64,000 bases of DNA from contig CAKZHZ010000054.1 in NCBI GenBank assembly GCA_936928855.1, forward strand, positions 1-64,000, given 5' to 3'. Source of the DNA: an uncultured Polycyclovorans sp. Lineage in GTDB: Bacteria > Pseudomonadota > Gammaproteobacteria > Nevskiales > Nevskiaceae. Each line of letters begins with the position of its first letter. Positions within the stretch are counted from its first letter, which is position 1. Under the pieces are notes generated by a model. It ran no database searches, was not told the DNA's origin, and worked only from the letters and a program-made list of their open reading frames with translations. Below are positions 50,477-59,574 of this stretch, one piece after another. The position numbers were made by a program, and so were the translations under genes.

Positions 50477-53224
50477 CTATCGATTCAGCAGATTGAGCGC
50501 CCGGGCACGCGCCAGCGCCGCCGACCGGCTGGACACGCCCAGCTTGGTGTAGAGGTTGTACAGGTGCCACTTGACAGTGGCCACGGACACCGACAGCCGA
50601 TCGGCAAGCTGCTGGTTGGAAAGCCCGGCCTCGACCAATTGCAGCATCTCCATCTCCCGTGCCGTGGGCTTCTCCAGCAGCGTCGGCTCGACATCAAGAC
50701 GGTCGAGCTGATCGAGCAGGCTCACGTTCAGGGCGGGCAAGCTACGGCAGATCTCGGCAAAGAAACGCCGTTCCTCGTCCAAGGCAAAACCCCAACTCTG
50801 CGGCTTGGTCTCGTTGACCAGGCCCGCGATCACTTCCGCGCGATCTCGAAACGGCCGGCGAATATGCCGCTTGGTCGCAATACTGACCGCACGCGTGAGA
50901 TGCCCGGCCGCCTTGACCAGGCTCTGGCTCTGCACGTCGAGTGCCATCTCCGCCAGAGACAGCTCCACCAGGTGCCCCATGCGTCCGGCCTTGCGGGCCT
51001 GGCGCGACGCCTCCGCCGCCAGCGCCTCGGCCTGACGCAGTCGTCCCTGAGCGATCAGCAATTCCAGCTCGGTCTGCTGGATCAGCTCGTCGGCTCGTGC
51101 GATGCCGGTCTTCACGGTGGCACGACTGAGGCCTTCCGCGCTGCTCACCCCGATGCCCAACTGACTAGCTTCCTGTTGCGCCTCATCGAGTCGCCCCAGG
51201 CGAATCAGTCGTTGAGCCAGATGGCAGGAAAACATGATCGATACGCGTGGCGGGTAGCCAGCGGCAATCTCGCGCAGCTGCGCCAGCTTGAGCAGCTCGT
51301 CGTCTTCGCCGCTCCACAGGCGCAGCGCTGCACCCAGGCCACAGACAGCGGTATCGGCGACCCCGTGCGTCTGCGCTCGCCGCAATCCGATCTTGAGAAA
51401 CTCACGGGCCTCCACATCCTCGCCCATGGTCACAGCACAATCGGCAGCCACCAGGGCAATGGTCCCGGTGATGCCGGCCATGGCGCCGACGTCGCGGCGG
51501 GCACGCACGAAGGCGGCCTTGAGATCCTGACTGGCGGTGCCGATATCGCCCTCGTACATGGGGATCATCGCTGTCAGCGTGGTCACCCACCCCAGCCCGT
51601 ATGCGCTCCGCGCCTGCTGGATGGCATGCTGCGCAATCCGGGTCTGCTTGCGCGCTTCGACGAAGTCGTACATCGACGCCAGGTAGATCGAGGCCGCAGC
51701 CGCCATGGTGGCGATATCGAACGGATCGTCGCCGTGCGCCTCCTGCAGCCAGTCCAGGGCCTTGCGGTGCCCCACCTCGATCTGGTCGGTGTAGATATCG
51801 ATGGCACTGCGGATCAGCTGCGCACGCCGCGACAGCACCTCCAGAAAGCCCGCCTCCTCGCCCGCCGTACGCGCGGCTTCGATGCGGCGATCGATACGCT
51901 CGATCTGCAGCCGGGCATAGTCGTAGCGTCGGTAGAACACCAGTGCCCAGACGTACCAGAGGTCGGGCTCCCAGCCGATCTCGGCTTCCGCCTCCAGCAA
52001 CTGTTCAACCCAGGCAATGTACAGGTGCAGCGAGCCCAGATCGCGCACGAAGACAGCAGCATTGCGCTCCAGGATCCGCCCTGCCAACTGGTTATCACCG
52101 GCCGCCAGTGCGTAGTCGACCGCATCCCGTAGCGCTTCACGCTTTTCGCACCAGTGCGCAGCCCTCGCTCGCACCTGGTGCTTTCGTTTCTCGGTCAGGC
52201 TGCGCTCGGCTTCGTTGAGCAGAAAATCCCGGAACAGGGCATGCAGGCGGAACCAGCTCTGACTGCGATCGAGCGGAATGACGAACACATTTCGCCGCAG
52301 CAGGTCGTCGACATAGCGGGCCGCCTCGGGGTTTCCGGTGGCCTCGGCGGCCAGTTCGGCAGAGTAGTTTCGCAGCAGCGACAGCTCCAGCAGAAACTGC
52401 CGCAGATCAGCATCGAAGCCATGCAGAACCTGCCGGTTCAGCAACTCCGCAAGATCGCTGTCGCTACCCGAGAACTGACGCAAGGCTTCCAGGGGATCGC
52501 GCGCCGACGCCAGCACGATCTGACTGAGACGCACCGCCGCCGGCCACCCCTCGGTCACACGCTGCAGCAGCTCGAGGCCTTCGGCGCCGACGAGTTCGCA
52601 GAGCGGTGCCCCCAAAAGCGCTCGGACCTCATCCCGGTCAAGGCTGAGATCTTCGGTGGTCACGTCCCGCAGCCGCCCCTCAAGCCGCGCACGCGCTCGG
52701 TTCATTGACAGGCCCCGGGTACTCGCGAGCACCACATACACCCACGATGGTGTTTGGAACACCAGCGCATCCAGCAAGGCCTGCAGCTCTCCGTCCGCAC
52801 ACTGATTGAGGTTGTCGAGAAACAGCATCACGCTGCCCTCGTTTTGCGACAGGGCCTCGGTCAGCGCATCAATGCGTTGATCGATCGGGGCATCCCCTTC
52901 GTGCAGCGCCATGGTGGGATGCGCCGCACCGGAACCACCAAGAACGGCCGCCTCCAGTTTGCCAAGCAGGCGCTCCGCCGACTGATCCCGTTCGTCCAGA
53001 CTGATCCAGACGCATTCCATGTTCTGTTGTGCATAGTGGTCGTACACGGTCGACAGCAACACCGTCTTGCCGTACCCGGTAGGCGCCACCACCGCGATGA
53101 CCTTGGCCGGCGGGTGTTCGGTGCACAGCCGGGCGGCCACCCGCGTCTGCAACACCTGAAAGCCGAATCGGGGCGGCTCGGCGGGCAGGCCCAGTGAAAA
53201 GCGTGCTGGCGGCGTCTTCGGCAT
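50477..53224 (-). CDS. MalT/AlkS-type LuxR-family ATP-dependent transcriptional regulator
   Basis: 915 aa. A signal-transduction ATPase domain has Walker A APTGYGKTV (47-55) and the LMLFLDNLNQCADGE-like Walker B (SVMLFLDNLNQCADGELQAL). A long helical TPR-like middle region follows, then a C-terminal LuxR HTH (LTAREMEMLQLVEAGLS-like PTAREMEMLQLVEAGLSNQQ, then LADRLSVSVATVKWHLYNLY). The LAL regulators include MalT and AlkS, the activator of the alkane operon. It lies 123 bp upstream of the hydroxylase operon on the same strand, so it probably activates it. The gap holds no obvious operator. Confidence 0.88.
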   Translation of the reverse strand: MPKTPPARFSLGLPAEPPRFGFQVLQTRVAARLCTEHPPAKVIAVVAPTGYGKTVLLSTVYDHYAQQNMECVWISLDERDQSAERLLGKLEAAVLGGSGAAHPTMALHEGDAPIDQRIDALTEALSQNEGSVMLFLDNLNQCADGELQALLDALVFQTPSWVYVVLASTRGLSMNRARARLEGRLRDVTTEDLSLDRDEVRALLGAPLCELVGAEGLELLQRVTEGWPAAVRLSQIVLASARDPLEALRQFSGSDSDLAELLNRQVLHGFDADLRQFLLELSLLRNYSAELAAEATGNPEAARYVDDLLRRNVFVIPLDRSQSWFRLHALFRDFLLNEAERSLTEKRKHQVRARAAHWCEKREALRDAVDYALAAGDNQLAGRILERNAAVFVRDLGSLHLYIAWVEQLLEAEAEIGWEPDLWYVWALVFYRRYDYARLQIERIDRRIEAARTAGEEAGFLEVLSRRAQLIRSAIDIYTDQIEVGHRKALDWLQEAHGDDPFDIATMAAAASIYLASMYDFVEARKQTRIAQHAIQQARSAYGLGWVTTLTAMIPMYEGDIGTASQDLKAAFVRARRDVGAMAGITGTIALVAADCAVTMGEDVEAREFLKIGLRRAQTHGVADTAVCGLGAALRLWSGEDDELLKLAQLREIAAGYPPRVSIMFSCHLAQRLIRLGRLDEAQQEASQLGIGVSSAEGLSRATVKTGIARADELIQQTELELLIAQGRLRQAEALAAEASRQARKAGRMGHLVELSLAEMALDVQSQSLVKAAGHLTRAVSIATKRHIRRPFRDRAEVIAGLVNETKPQSWGFALDEERRFFAEICRSLPALNVSLLDQLDRLDVEPTLLEKPTAREMEMLQLVEAGLSNQQLADRLSVSVATVKWHLYNLYTKLGVSSRSAALARARALNLLNR

Positions 53225-53250
53225 GGAGGCGATCGGGCGGCGGTGTCGAA

Positions 53251-53523
53251 CTAGGGCCTGTTAACGCTATGGCCGTCGCTGCGACCGAGGTCGTTTTGGC
53301 GCATCGCGACGTCAGAAGTCGCTTCTGCATATTCAGTACAGCGCGCTCCTGCCGCCTTGCGCGGCACCAGAACGGACCCGCCCCGCGGGGGTGCCACCCG
53401 GTTGTCGGTCATGCGGCGTTGCGCCTTCCTCATTGGGTACAACCAAATCTCGGCAGCCGCGCCTTGCCTGACCGAAAGCCGGAATGGCATCACAACGGTT
53501 GCCATCGTGTTAACAGACCCTAG
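53251..53523. mobile_element. MITE-like non-autonomous element with terminal inverted repeats
   Basis: Left end CTAGGGCCTGTTAACGCTAT (continuing GGC) and right end, read on the opposite strand, CTAGGGTCTGTTAACACGAT (continuing GGC). They match at 20 of 23 positions. Total 273 bp, in the otherwise gene-free stretch 53225-53575. The CTAG at each edge may be a 4-bp target duplication or part of the repeat. Inner sequence has no transposase-like frame, so mobility would need an enzyme elsewhere, probably IS5-like to judge from CTAG. The rest of the stretch is unremarkable. Confidence 0.7.
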
Positions 53524-53575
53524 CGTATCCGATCCTCCGGACATGGGCGGGTGCTCCTCTGTCGCATGGTTCATC

Positions 53576-55945
53576 TCAATGCCCTCCCACCCAACGCTGA
53601 CGCTGTACAAAGCCGGGGCGGAACAGCCGCACCAGCAGCGGAACAACGATCAGCGACATGACCATGTTGATCAGCATGATCACCACCAGCAGCAGGCCCA
53701 TGTCGGCGACAAAGCGGATCTCCGACAGCAGATACCAGGGCAGGATGCCCAAGGTCATGATGGTGGCGGTGAACAGGATGGCGCGACCGGTGGTGCCGAG
53801 CGCATCGCGAATGGCGGCGTCCCAGGCATCCGGACGCTCACGCAGCTCTTCGCAGATCCGCGACAGCAGGTAGATGCCATAGTCGATGCCCACACCCACG
53901 CCGATGGCGGCAACGATCATCGAGTTGACGTCGAGCCCCACGCCCATGAGGTGCATGGCCGCCACCATCACCTGATGTGACAGGTTCACCGGCACCAGCA
54001 GCAACAGCCCCGCCCAGGGCGAACGGTAGGCGAACCAGCAGGTGAGCAGCACGAACAGATTCAACAACAGCACCACCAGCCCGTGGTAGCGCTCCACCAC
54101 GTTGTTGACGGCCTGCTGCAGGGCGATGGTGCCGCTGGCCACCCGCAGGCGGAAGGTGTCGTGCTCGGTGCCCAGGGCCTCCGCGGCGGCATGGGCCACC
54201 GCCAGCGCCGCGTCGACCGTGTCCTGCGTGTTGTCACGGAACCAGAGTGAGATGGCTGCAACCTGCATGTCCTCGCTCACCACATGGTTGTAGCTCTTGG
54301 CGCTGGAGCCCATCAGGACCGCCACGGTGGCCGCACCCACCGAGCGGTCGCGCGGGTCCAGCGGCAACCACTTCGGATTACCGCCGGCAAACAGACGGTT
54401 GGCTTCCCGCTGATAGTCGGCAAAGGACAGGGTCGCGCGCGGCGGATGGGCCGAGCGCTCCACCAGGACCTGGAAATCCTGCAGGGTCTGAATGGCGTGC
54501 GCCTGACTGGTCAGCCACAGCGGCTGCTCGCGGTCGTACGACTCCAGGATCACTTCCAGCGTGTTCACGCCCGGGAAATGCTGGTTGATGGTGCGCACCG
54601 CGACGTTGAACTCGGCATCGTCCCAGAGCAGGTTGGTGCCTTCCACCGGGTTGCCAATGCGGATCTGGCTGGCCTGCCAGGTGGCCCAGCCGCCGAACGC
54701 CACCACCACCACGGCCGTGAACGGCACCGCCCGCCCGGTGGACAGCGAGGCCAGTCCGCCCAAGACCTGCTGCAGGCGGCGACGCAGGCCCTGTTCGGCG
54801 CCCCGATCCACCAGCGCGCGCACCTGTTTCGGCGGTGGCAGCGCCGCCAGCAGCAGGGAGATCAGCACCACCCCGGTGGGAATCAGCCACACCGCCCACA
54901 TGCCGCAGAACAGCGCGTGCTTGACCATCGCCGGAATCGGCGCCGCCACCACCACGAAGATGCCGAGTACGTCGGTGACGATGCTGAGCACGCTGGGGGC
55001 CATCATCACCTTCATGGTGATCTCGGCGGCACGGTGGCGGTCGCCCACCTCGGCATAGACCTCGTAGAAGCGTTCGGTGAACTGGACGCCGTGGCTGAAT
55101 GAGCGTGCCGTGAGCAGCAGCGGCACCACCATCAGCAGCGGCTCGATCGACACCCCGAGCCAGCCCACCAGCCCGAACGCCCAGATCGCCGCGGTGGTGC
55201 TGGTGATGATGGGCGCCAGCACGCCCACGGCGCTGCGGGTGTAGAACACCAGCGCCAGCACCAGGGCCACCAGGGTGAGGGCGAAGATGCCCACCATGTG
55301 CGCTTCGTACTTGTAGACCCAGCCGAACAGCACCGGCTGCCCTGCCAGATGCACCTCGTGATGATCGTCGCGCGCTGCCTCCACCAGGCCCTGGACATAG
55401 GCGAAGGCCTCGCCGTAGTCCACCCGGGACTCGATGAAGGTCGCGCTGATCAGCGTGGCGCTGTCATCCGGCGAGATCAGGAAGGTGCGGACGTTGGGTG
55501 CCAGATCGACATGGGCCTTGAAGCGGGCAATCTGTTCCGGCGTGGTGGGAGCGGCATCGCCCATCAGCGGGCGCATGTCGATGCCGTAGGGCGTCGCCTC
55601 GGAATAGCGTGCCTTCTCGGTGGTGATCGACAGGATCTGGTCGTGGTCGACCCCGGGGGCGAGGTCGATGTCGCGGGTCAGCCGCCACACCAGCCCCAGG
55701 GTATCGGCGTTGTAGATGTCGCCATCGCGCCGCTTCACCATCACCCACACGGTGAGCGGGCTGCCGAAGTCCGGATGATCCTGGTAGATGGCCACGTAGG
55801 GGTCGTGGGTGGGCAGCAGGTCGGAGAAGACCGTCTTCAGCTCAACCCGCGGCAGGCCCAGCGCGAAGAACACCGTGATGGCGGCGAACACCCCCCATGA
55901 CAGCCGGCGATGCGCCAGCACCCAGGCCGCAATGCGGGCGCGCAC
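53576..55945 (-). CDS. RND/MMPL-family transporter, intact copy
   Basis: 789 aa from GTG 55945. MMPL-type topology: one N-terminal helix, a first periplasmic loop, five or six helices at about 215-375 (LVALVLALVFYTRSAVGVLA, LLMVVPLLLTARSFSHGVQF), a further helix near 415, second loop, and a C-terminal set of helices (MIVAAIGVGVGIDYGIYLLS, a typical RND signature). Such proteins move hydrophobic molecules, lipids or hopanoids to the outer envelope. Part of the cassette with DUF1329 and DUF1302 proteins. It is a paralogue of the broken copy at 62102-64000, so it may be the functional one. Confidence 0.9.
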   Translation of the reverse strand: MRARIAAWVLAHRRLSWGVFAAITVFFALGLPRVELKTVFSDLLPTHDPYVAIYQDHPDFGSPLTVWVMVKRRDGDIYNADTLGLVWRLTRDIDLAPGVDHDQILSITTEKARYSEATPYGIDMRPLMGDAAPTTPEQIARFKAHVDLAPNVRTFLISPDDSATLISATFIESRVDYGEAFAYVQGLVEAARDDHHEVHLAGQPVLFGWVYKYEAHMVGIFALTLVALVLALVFYTRSAVGVLAPIITSTTAAIWAFGLVGWLGVSIEPLLMVVPLLLTARSFSHGVQFTERFYEVYAEVGDRHRAAEITMKVMMAPSVLSIVTDVLGIFVVVAAPIPAMVKHALFCGMWAVWLIPTGVVLISLLLAALPPPKQVRALVDRGAEQGLRRRLQQVLGGLASLSTGRAVPFTAVVVVAFGGWATWQASQIRIGNPVEGTNLLWDDAEFNVAVRTINQHFPGVNTLEVILESYDREQPLWLTSQAHAIQTLQDFQVLVERSAHPPRATLSFADYQREANRLFAGGNPKWLPLDPRDRSVGAATVAVLMGSSAKSYNHVVSEDMQVAAISLWFRDNTQDTVDAALAVAHAAAEALGTEHDTFRLRVASGTIALQQAVNNVVERYHGLVVLLLNLFVLLTCWFAYRSPWAGLLLLVPVNLSHQVMVAAMHLMGVGLDVNSMIVAAIGVGVGIDYGIYLLSRICEELRERPDAWDAAIRDALGTTGRAILFTATIMTLGILPWYLLSEIRFVADMGLLLVVIMLINMVMSLIVVPLLVRLFRPGFVQRQRWVGGH

Positions 55946-55980
55946 TCAAGGGCCCTGCCGGTATCGACGCCAGGCGTTCA

Positions 55981-57360
55981 TCAGGCGGCGCCCAGCCGCA
56001 TCAGCGCCGACTGGGTGAGGTAGTGCTCGAACATCTCCGGATCGTTGGCACCACTGCGATGCACGCCCTCGATATCGCGAACCTGTTCGAGCCGGGTGAC
56101 GCGACCGGTCTGGATGTCGGAGGCGGTGACGTGGGTCCAGGACCAGTAGGGATGTTGACCGTCCATGACCTTGCGATCGCCCTCCTCGTAGACGGTATAT
56201 GCGCCGTCGAAGGAGCGGAACGGCTGCCCCTTGCGGTCATAGGTGACCATGCCGATCACCACCTGGTTGCGGGAATCGAACCAGACGCGTTTCTTCGACA
56301 CCGGCGCACGTGCGAACTTCACCGGCTCCGCCTCGACGATGATCGCCTCCGGCACCAGTTCGACACTGGCGTTCCAGAACGACTTGCCCTTGGCGCCGCC
56401 GTGGGTACCGTGCTCCCAGTTGTCGTTGGTTCCGCCCCAGTCGCCGGACAGCCCCGCCAGGAACGGCCCACGACCGACGATCCGGTAGTTGCCCCAGGTC
56501 AACAGCGGGTCGCCGGCGGCCCAGGCATCCGACAGGTACAGCGAGGAGCCCGGCAGCAGCGGTTCGAAGCGCTGGTCAGTGGGAAACTGGCGAATACGGC
56601 GGAACTCCGGCACGTAGCCGTACAGCGTGGGAAAGGTGCTGTGGTCGTAGTCCCAGATGTTGAGGAACGAGGTGCCGCGGTAGATGAAAGGTTCCGTGAA
56701 GAACACACTCTGGTACCGCAGGCGGTTCTCGTGCCCCGGCCAGTAGGGCTTGGGCTCCATCACCACCCGCGCCACCGGCGACAGCTCGGCCCAGCCGCCG
56801 GCATAGGTGAAACCAACATCGCCGTCGGGGTTCACCTCGTTCACCTTGATGGCATAGAAGGAGGCGTCGTGGCGTCCCCAGCTGAGGGTCTGTGCGGCAA
56901 ACAGCTCGATGCCGCGCTTGGGGTCGGGAAACGGATTGCCGCCGATCCAGGGGCGGCCGTCCGGCGCCACCACATTGCCCTTGTCATCGAAGCGCGCCTT
57001 GCCGGCATTGGCCAGAGTCGCCTCGATGTACTCCCAGGGCGAAGTCTTCATGATGTCGGTGGTGGTGGCTCGCACCGTCAGCTTGCGCCCCTGATGGAGG
57101 ATCTGCTCGTAGCGGATCGGCTCCAGCAGGTCCTTCACATGCTCCACATTGCCTGCATTGATCTCGTCGCCCGGCTTGATCTTGCCTTGGGTATAGGCCT
57201 CGATGGACAGGAGTTCATCGGGGTAAGCCTTGGTGATGTCCCCTTCACTGGCAATGGCCTGCCACAGCGGCATCAGCACCCCGGTGGACAGCACGCCCTT
57301 GGACGCATCCGCCAGGAACTTGCGGCGGCTGTAGCCACGGTCAAAGCGTGCCACCTTCAT
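55981..57360 (-). CDS. DUF1329 family outer-membrane-linked protein, copy 1
   Basis: 459 aa. A Tat signal (YSRRKFLADASKGVLSTGVL) is followed by the DUF1329 (LolB/LolA-like beta-barrel half-shell) domain: DELLSIEAYTQGKIKPGD, QTDQRFEPLLPGSSLYLSDA-like region, PFRSFDGAYTVYEEGD. DUF1329 proteins pair with RND transporters and DUF1302 in uptake or export of hydrophobic compounds. It is 111 bp downstream of the DUF1302 gene, in a gap with two hairpins, and about 35 bp before the MMPL gene. It is similar in sequence to copy 2 at 60641 (for example RRIRQFPT-QRFEPL in both). Confidence 0.88.
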   Translation of the reverse strand: MKVARFDRGYSRRKFLADASKGVLSTGVLMPLWQAIASEGDITKAYPDELLSIEAYTQGKIKPGDEINAGNVEHVKDLLEPIRYEQILHQGRKLTVRATTTDIMKTSPWEYIEATLANAGKARFDDKGNVVAPDGRPWIGGNPFPDPKRGIELFAAQTLSWGRHDASFYAIKVNEVNPDGDVGFTYAGGWAELSPVARVVMEPKPYWPGHENRLRYQSVFFTEPFIYRGTSFLNIWDYDHSTFPTLYGYVPEFRRIRQFPTDQRFEPLLPGSSLYLSDAWAAGDPLLTWGNYRIVGRGPFLAGLSGDWGGTNDNWEHGTHGGAKGKSFWNASVELVPEAIIVEAEPVKFARAPVSKKRVWFDSRNQVVIGMVTYDRKGQPFRSFDGAYTVYEEGDRKVMDGQHPYWSWTHVTASDIQTGRVTRLEQVRDIEGVHRSGANDPEMFEHYLTQSALMRLGAA

Positions 57361-57410
57361 AACGCATCTCCTCGGGAGTAAACGATCATCAACCTGCCGG
57401 TCTCAAAATG

Positions 57411-57435
57411 GCCGGCGGCGTTCTCCGCCGCCGGC
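57411..57435 (-). terminator. Hairpin between DUF1302 and DUF1329 genes, weak terminator or attenuator
   Basis: A perfect 10-bp stem GCCGGCGGCG / CGCCGCCGGC with a 5-base loop (TTCTC on the plus strand), followed on the minus strand by CCATTTTGAG, a short T-run. A second hairpin, TCCCCCG / CGGGGGA with a 7-base loop, lies at 57442-57462, nearer the DUF1302 stop. Together they may reduce read-through into the downstream DUF1329 gene or set transcript ends. The T-run is too short for a strong terminator. Confidence 0.45.
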
Positions 57436-57471
57436 AATCAATCCCCCGACGAGGACGGGGGAGGAGCAGCA

Positions 57472-59535
57472 TCAGAACTGGTAGGTCACGCGCAAGGTGA
57501 ACTCCTCGGCGAAGTCCAAGGTGGACACCAGGTTGTCGTAGGGGTTACCCCACAGCTCGCCGTTGATGTAGTTGTAGAAGCCCTCAACCGTCACCCCTTT
57601 TCCGGGATTCCAGCGCACCCCTGGCTGGGCGAAGATGCCCCCCTGGGGGTCCAGCAAGGTGGCGAACTCGATCTCCCAGATCTTGTTCGGAAAGGGCTGC
57701 AGGAAGCCGGCCACCAGATACGTGGCATTTCCGCTGAGCGGATCGGTCTGCCGAGTGGCATCGTCTTCCAGCACAGCACGTCCGCCGTAGCCGCTGAGAT
57801 GCCGCCCGACGAGGTCGCTGCGGTTCTTCGTCAGCGCCTGGAACACGATGTAGGTGCCGGGAAACTCATCAAAGAAGCGGTGCCACTTGTCCATCACCAG
57901 CGACACCGTGTACTCGTCCTGCACGATGCGCTGCGGGCTCAGGCTGATGTTGGTGAAGTGCCGCTCCGGCGTGTACTGCACTTCGAGGTTCATGATCAGC
58001 TGGTTAAGGAAGTCATTGTCACTATCGATGACGTAGCTGCCCCCGAGCATGAAAACGTTCTCGACGTGGTAGTCGCGCGAAATGAACCCGCGAAGGCTGC
58101 CGCCAGAGCCGATGAAGAACGTGTTGAGCTGCGCAAAGGCCTCTTTGTAGGTTTCCACCGGTGACGCGAAAATGTCCTGGGCCCCATCGAAGTTCTCGAT
58201 CGCCGCATTCAAACCGTGGATCCCGTCCAGGCGCACCTGGGCGGCGTAGTCGAACCACTCGCTGGCCGAGTACACGCCACCCGGCTCGGCAATGAAGGGC
58301 GCGTTGGCCAGGGCTTCGCCACTGTCGGCGAAGTTGCGACAGAGCAGTTGGTAGCCCTGCGTGCCCGCCGGGCAGGCCGGACGGATGTTGTAGGCCGTGT
58401 TGACCAGATTGCCGAGGGGCCCGAACAGCGGCTTGTTGACGCCGGTCTTGGTCCAGGCAAACGTCCCTTCCGGCCCGTAGCGACGCACCGCTGCGGCCTG
58501 CCATCCCCATTGCCCGTAGTCACCCTTCAGGCGAATCCCGTAGTTGATCTCGTCGCTGTAGCCGCCCTTGTCGTACTGGTCATAGACGGTGAACTGCGCC
58601 GGGATGACGTTGTACGGAGTGTTCGGGTTGCCGAAGATGGTGGGCGTGAACTGGGCCGCGTAAGCGTCCACCAGAATCTCGTTGGTGAGCTGATAGGTCA
58701 CGCGCGCCGACAGCTGCGGCGTGCGCTTGTCGGAGAACTCCTCCAGCGCGCGGTCGAGAATCAGGTGGCGCCGCAGGTCAATGCCGTTCGGCACATCGAA
58801 CACGCGGAAGAAGATGGACTGCCCCCAGGCGATCTGCTGATTGCCGACCCGGATGGTGAGGCCGCCGCCCGTGTACTCCGCCAACAGCGCCGGGAAGTAA
58901 ACCTGATAGTTGGAACCCGCCCACTCCAGCGGCAGCGGCTCCTTGCCACCGTCCACGATGTACTCGAAGTAGTTCGGCGTGTTGCCGTGGTAGAGCCGCG
59001 GATCGCCCCCGATGATGCCGCCCTGGAAGGCATCCACCGAGGTTGCGTCGAAGCCGTCAATGACATCGTCAGGGTGGTACAGGGCCCGCAGGCGGCCAAT
59101 GATGCGGAACTTGCGACCGAAGCGAATACCTAGCTCACCCTCAGCGCGGAGAACGGTGTAGTTGAAGTTGTTGTCGTGCGTCGCGACAAAGTCGGACCGC
59201 CGGATGGTGTCCGAGAACCCCACCGCCGGAATCACCTGGCCGATGACCGGCAGGCCACTGATGTCCACGCCCAGGGGAATGGCCCCCCACCGAATCGCAT
59301 TGACCGCGAGCTTCGGCGGCAGGAAGGCCTGCCGTTCGGCGTCAACATTGTTGAAGGTGTTGCCATTCTGGTTGTTCGGGTTCTCCAGCGAGGTGGTCCG
59401 GGTGGCCACCTCGGCGCGGACGAAGCCCCCGAAGCTGTAGTTCACGTTATCCAGGAAGCCCGCGTGAGCAACACCGCCGGCACCCAGTGCCAGCGCGGCC
59501 GCTGCAAAGGTCTTCCCGCTCCCCATTGTTTTCAT
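57472..59535 (-). CDS. DUF1302 family outer membrane protein
   Basis: 687 aa. Signal peptide (KTFAAAALALGAGGVAHA). The chain is a porin-like beta-barrel: FLDNVNYSFGGFVRAEVATR at the start, LRAEGELGIRFGRKFRIIGR, GLTIRVGNQQIAWGQSIFFR, LVSTDLDFAEEFTLRVTYQF-like ending in a terminal Phe. DUF1302 proteins are outer-membrane partners of DUF1329 and RND proteins, often linked to fatty acid, polyhydroxyalkanoate or steroid use. It follows the YCF48-like gene by 39 bp. The N-terminal GNQQIAWGQSIFFRVFD motif is diagnostic. Complete. Confidence 0.9.
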   Translation of the reverse strand: MKTMGSGKTFAAAALALGAGGVAHAGFLDNVNYSFGGFVRAEVATRTTSLENPNNQNGNTFNNVDAERQAFLPPKLAVNAIRWGAIPLGVDISGLPVIGQVIPAVGFSDTIRRSDFVATHDNNFNYTVLRAEGELGIRFGRKFRIIGRLRALYHPDDVIDGFDATSVDAFQGGIIGGDPRLYHGNTPNYFEYIVDGGKEPLPLEWAGSNYQVYFPALLAEYTGGGLTIRVGNQQIAWGQSIFFRVFDVPNGIDLRRHLILDRALEEFSDKRTPQLSARVTYQLTNEILVDAYAAQFTPTIFGNPNTPYNVIPAQFTVYDQYDKGGYSDEINYGIRLKGDYGQWGWQAAAVRRYGPEGTFAWTKTGVNKPLFGPLGNLVNTAYNIRPACPAGTQGYQLLCRNFADSGEALANAPFIAEPGGVYSASEWFDYAAQVRLDGIHGLNAAIENFDGAQDIFASPVETYKEAFAQLNTFFIGSGGSLRGFISRDYHVENVFMLGGSYVIDSDNDFLNQLIMNLEVQYTPERHFTNISLSPQRIVQDEYTVSLVMDKWHRFFDEFPGTYIVFQALTKNRSDLVGRHLSGYGGRAVLEDDATRQTDPLSGNATYLVAGFLQPFPNKIWEIEFATLLDPQGGIFAQPGVRWNPGKGVTVEGFYNYINGELWGNPYDNLVSTLDFAEEFTLRVTYQF

Positions 59536-59574
59536 GTCCAGCCTCCAGTTGATTTCGCAAATGCCTCTGAGGAA

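Noticed and set aside
53251..53523. Open frames inside the MITE-like element as small genes
   Set aside because: They show no start context or known domain and match neither transposase nor any protein; the ends explain the stretch as a non-coding element.
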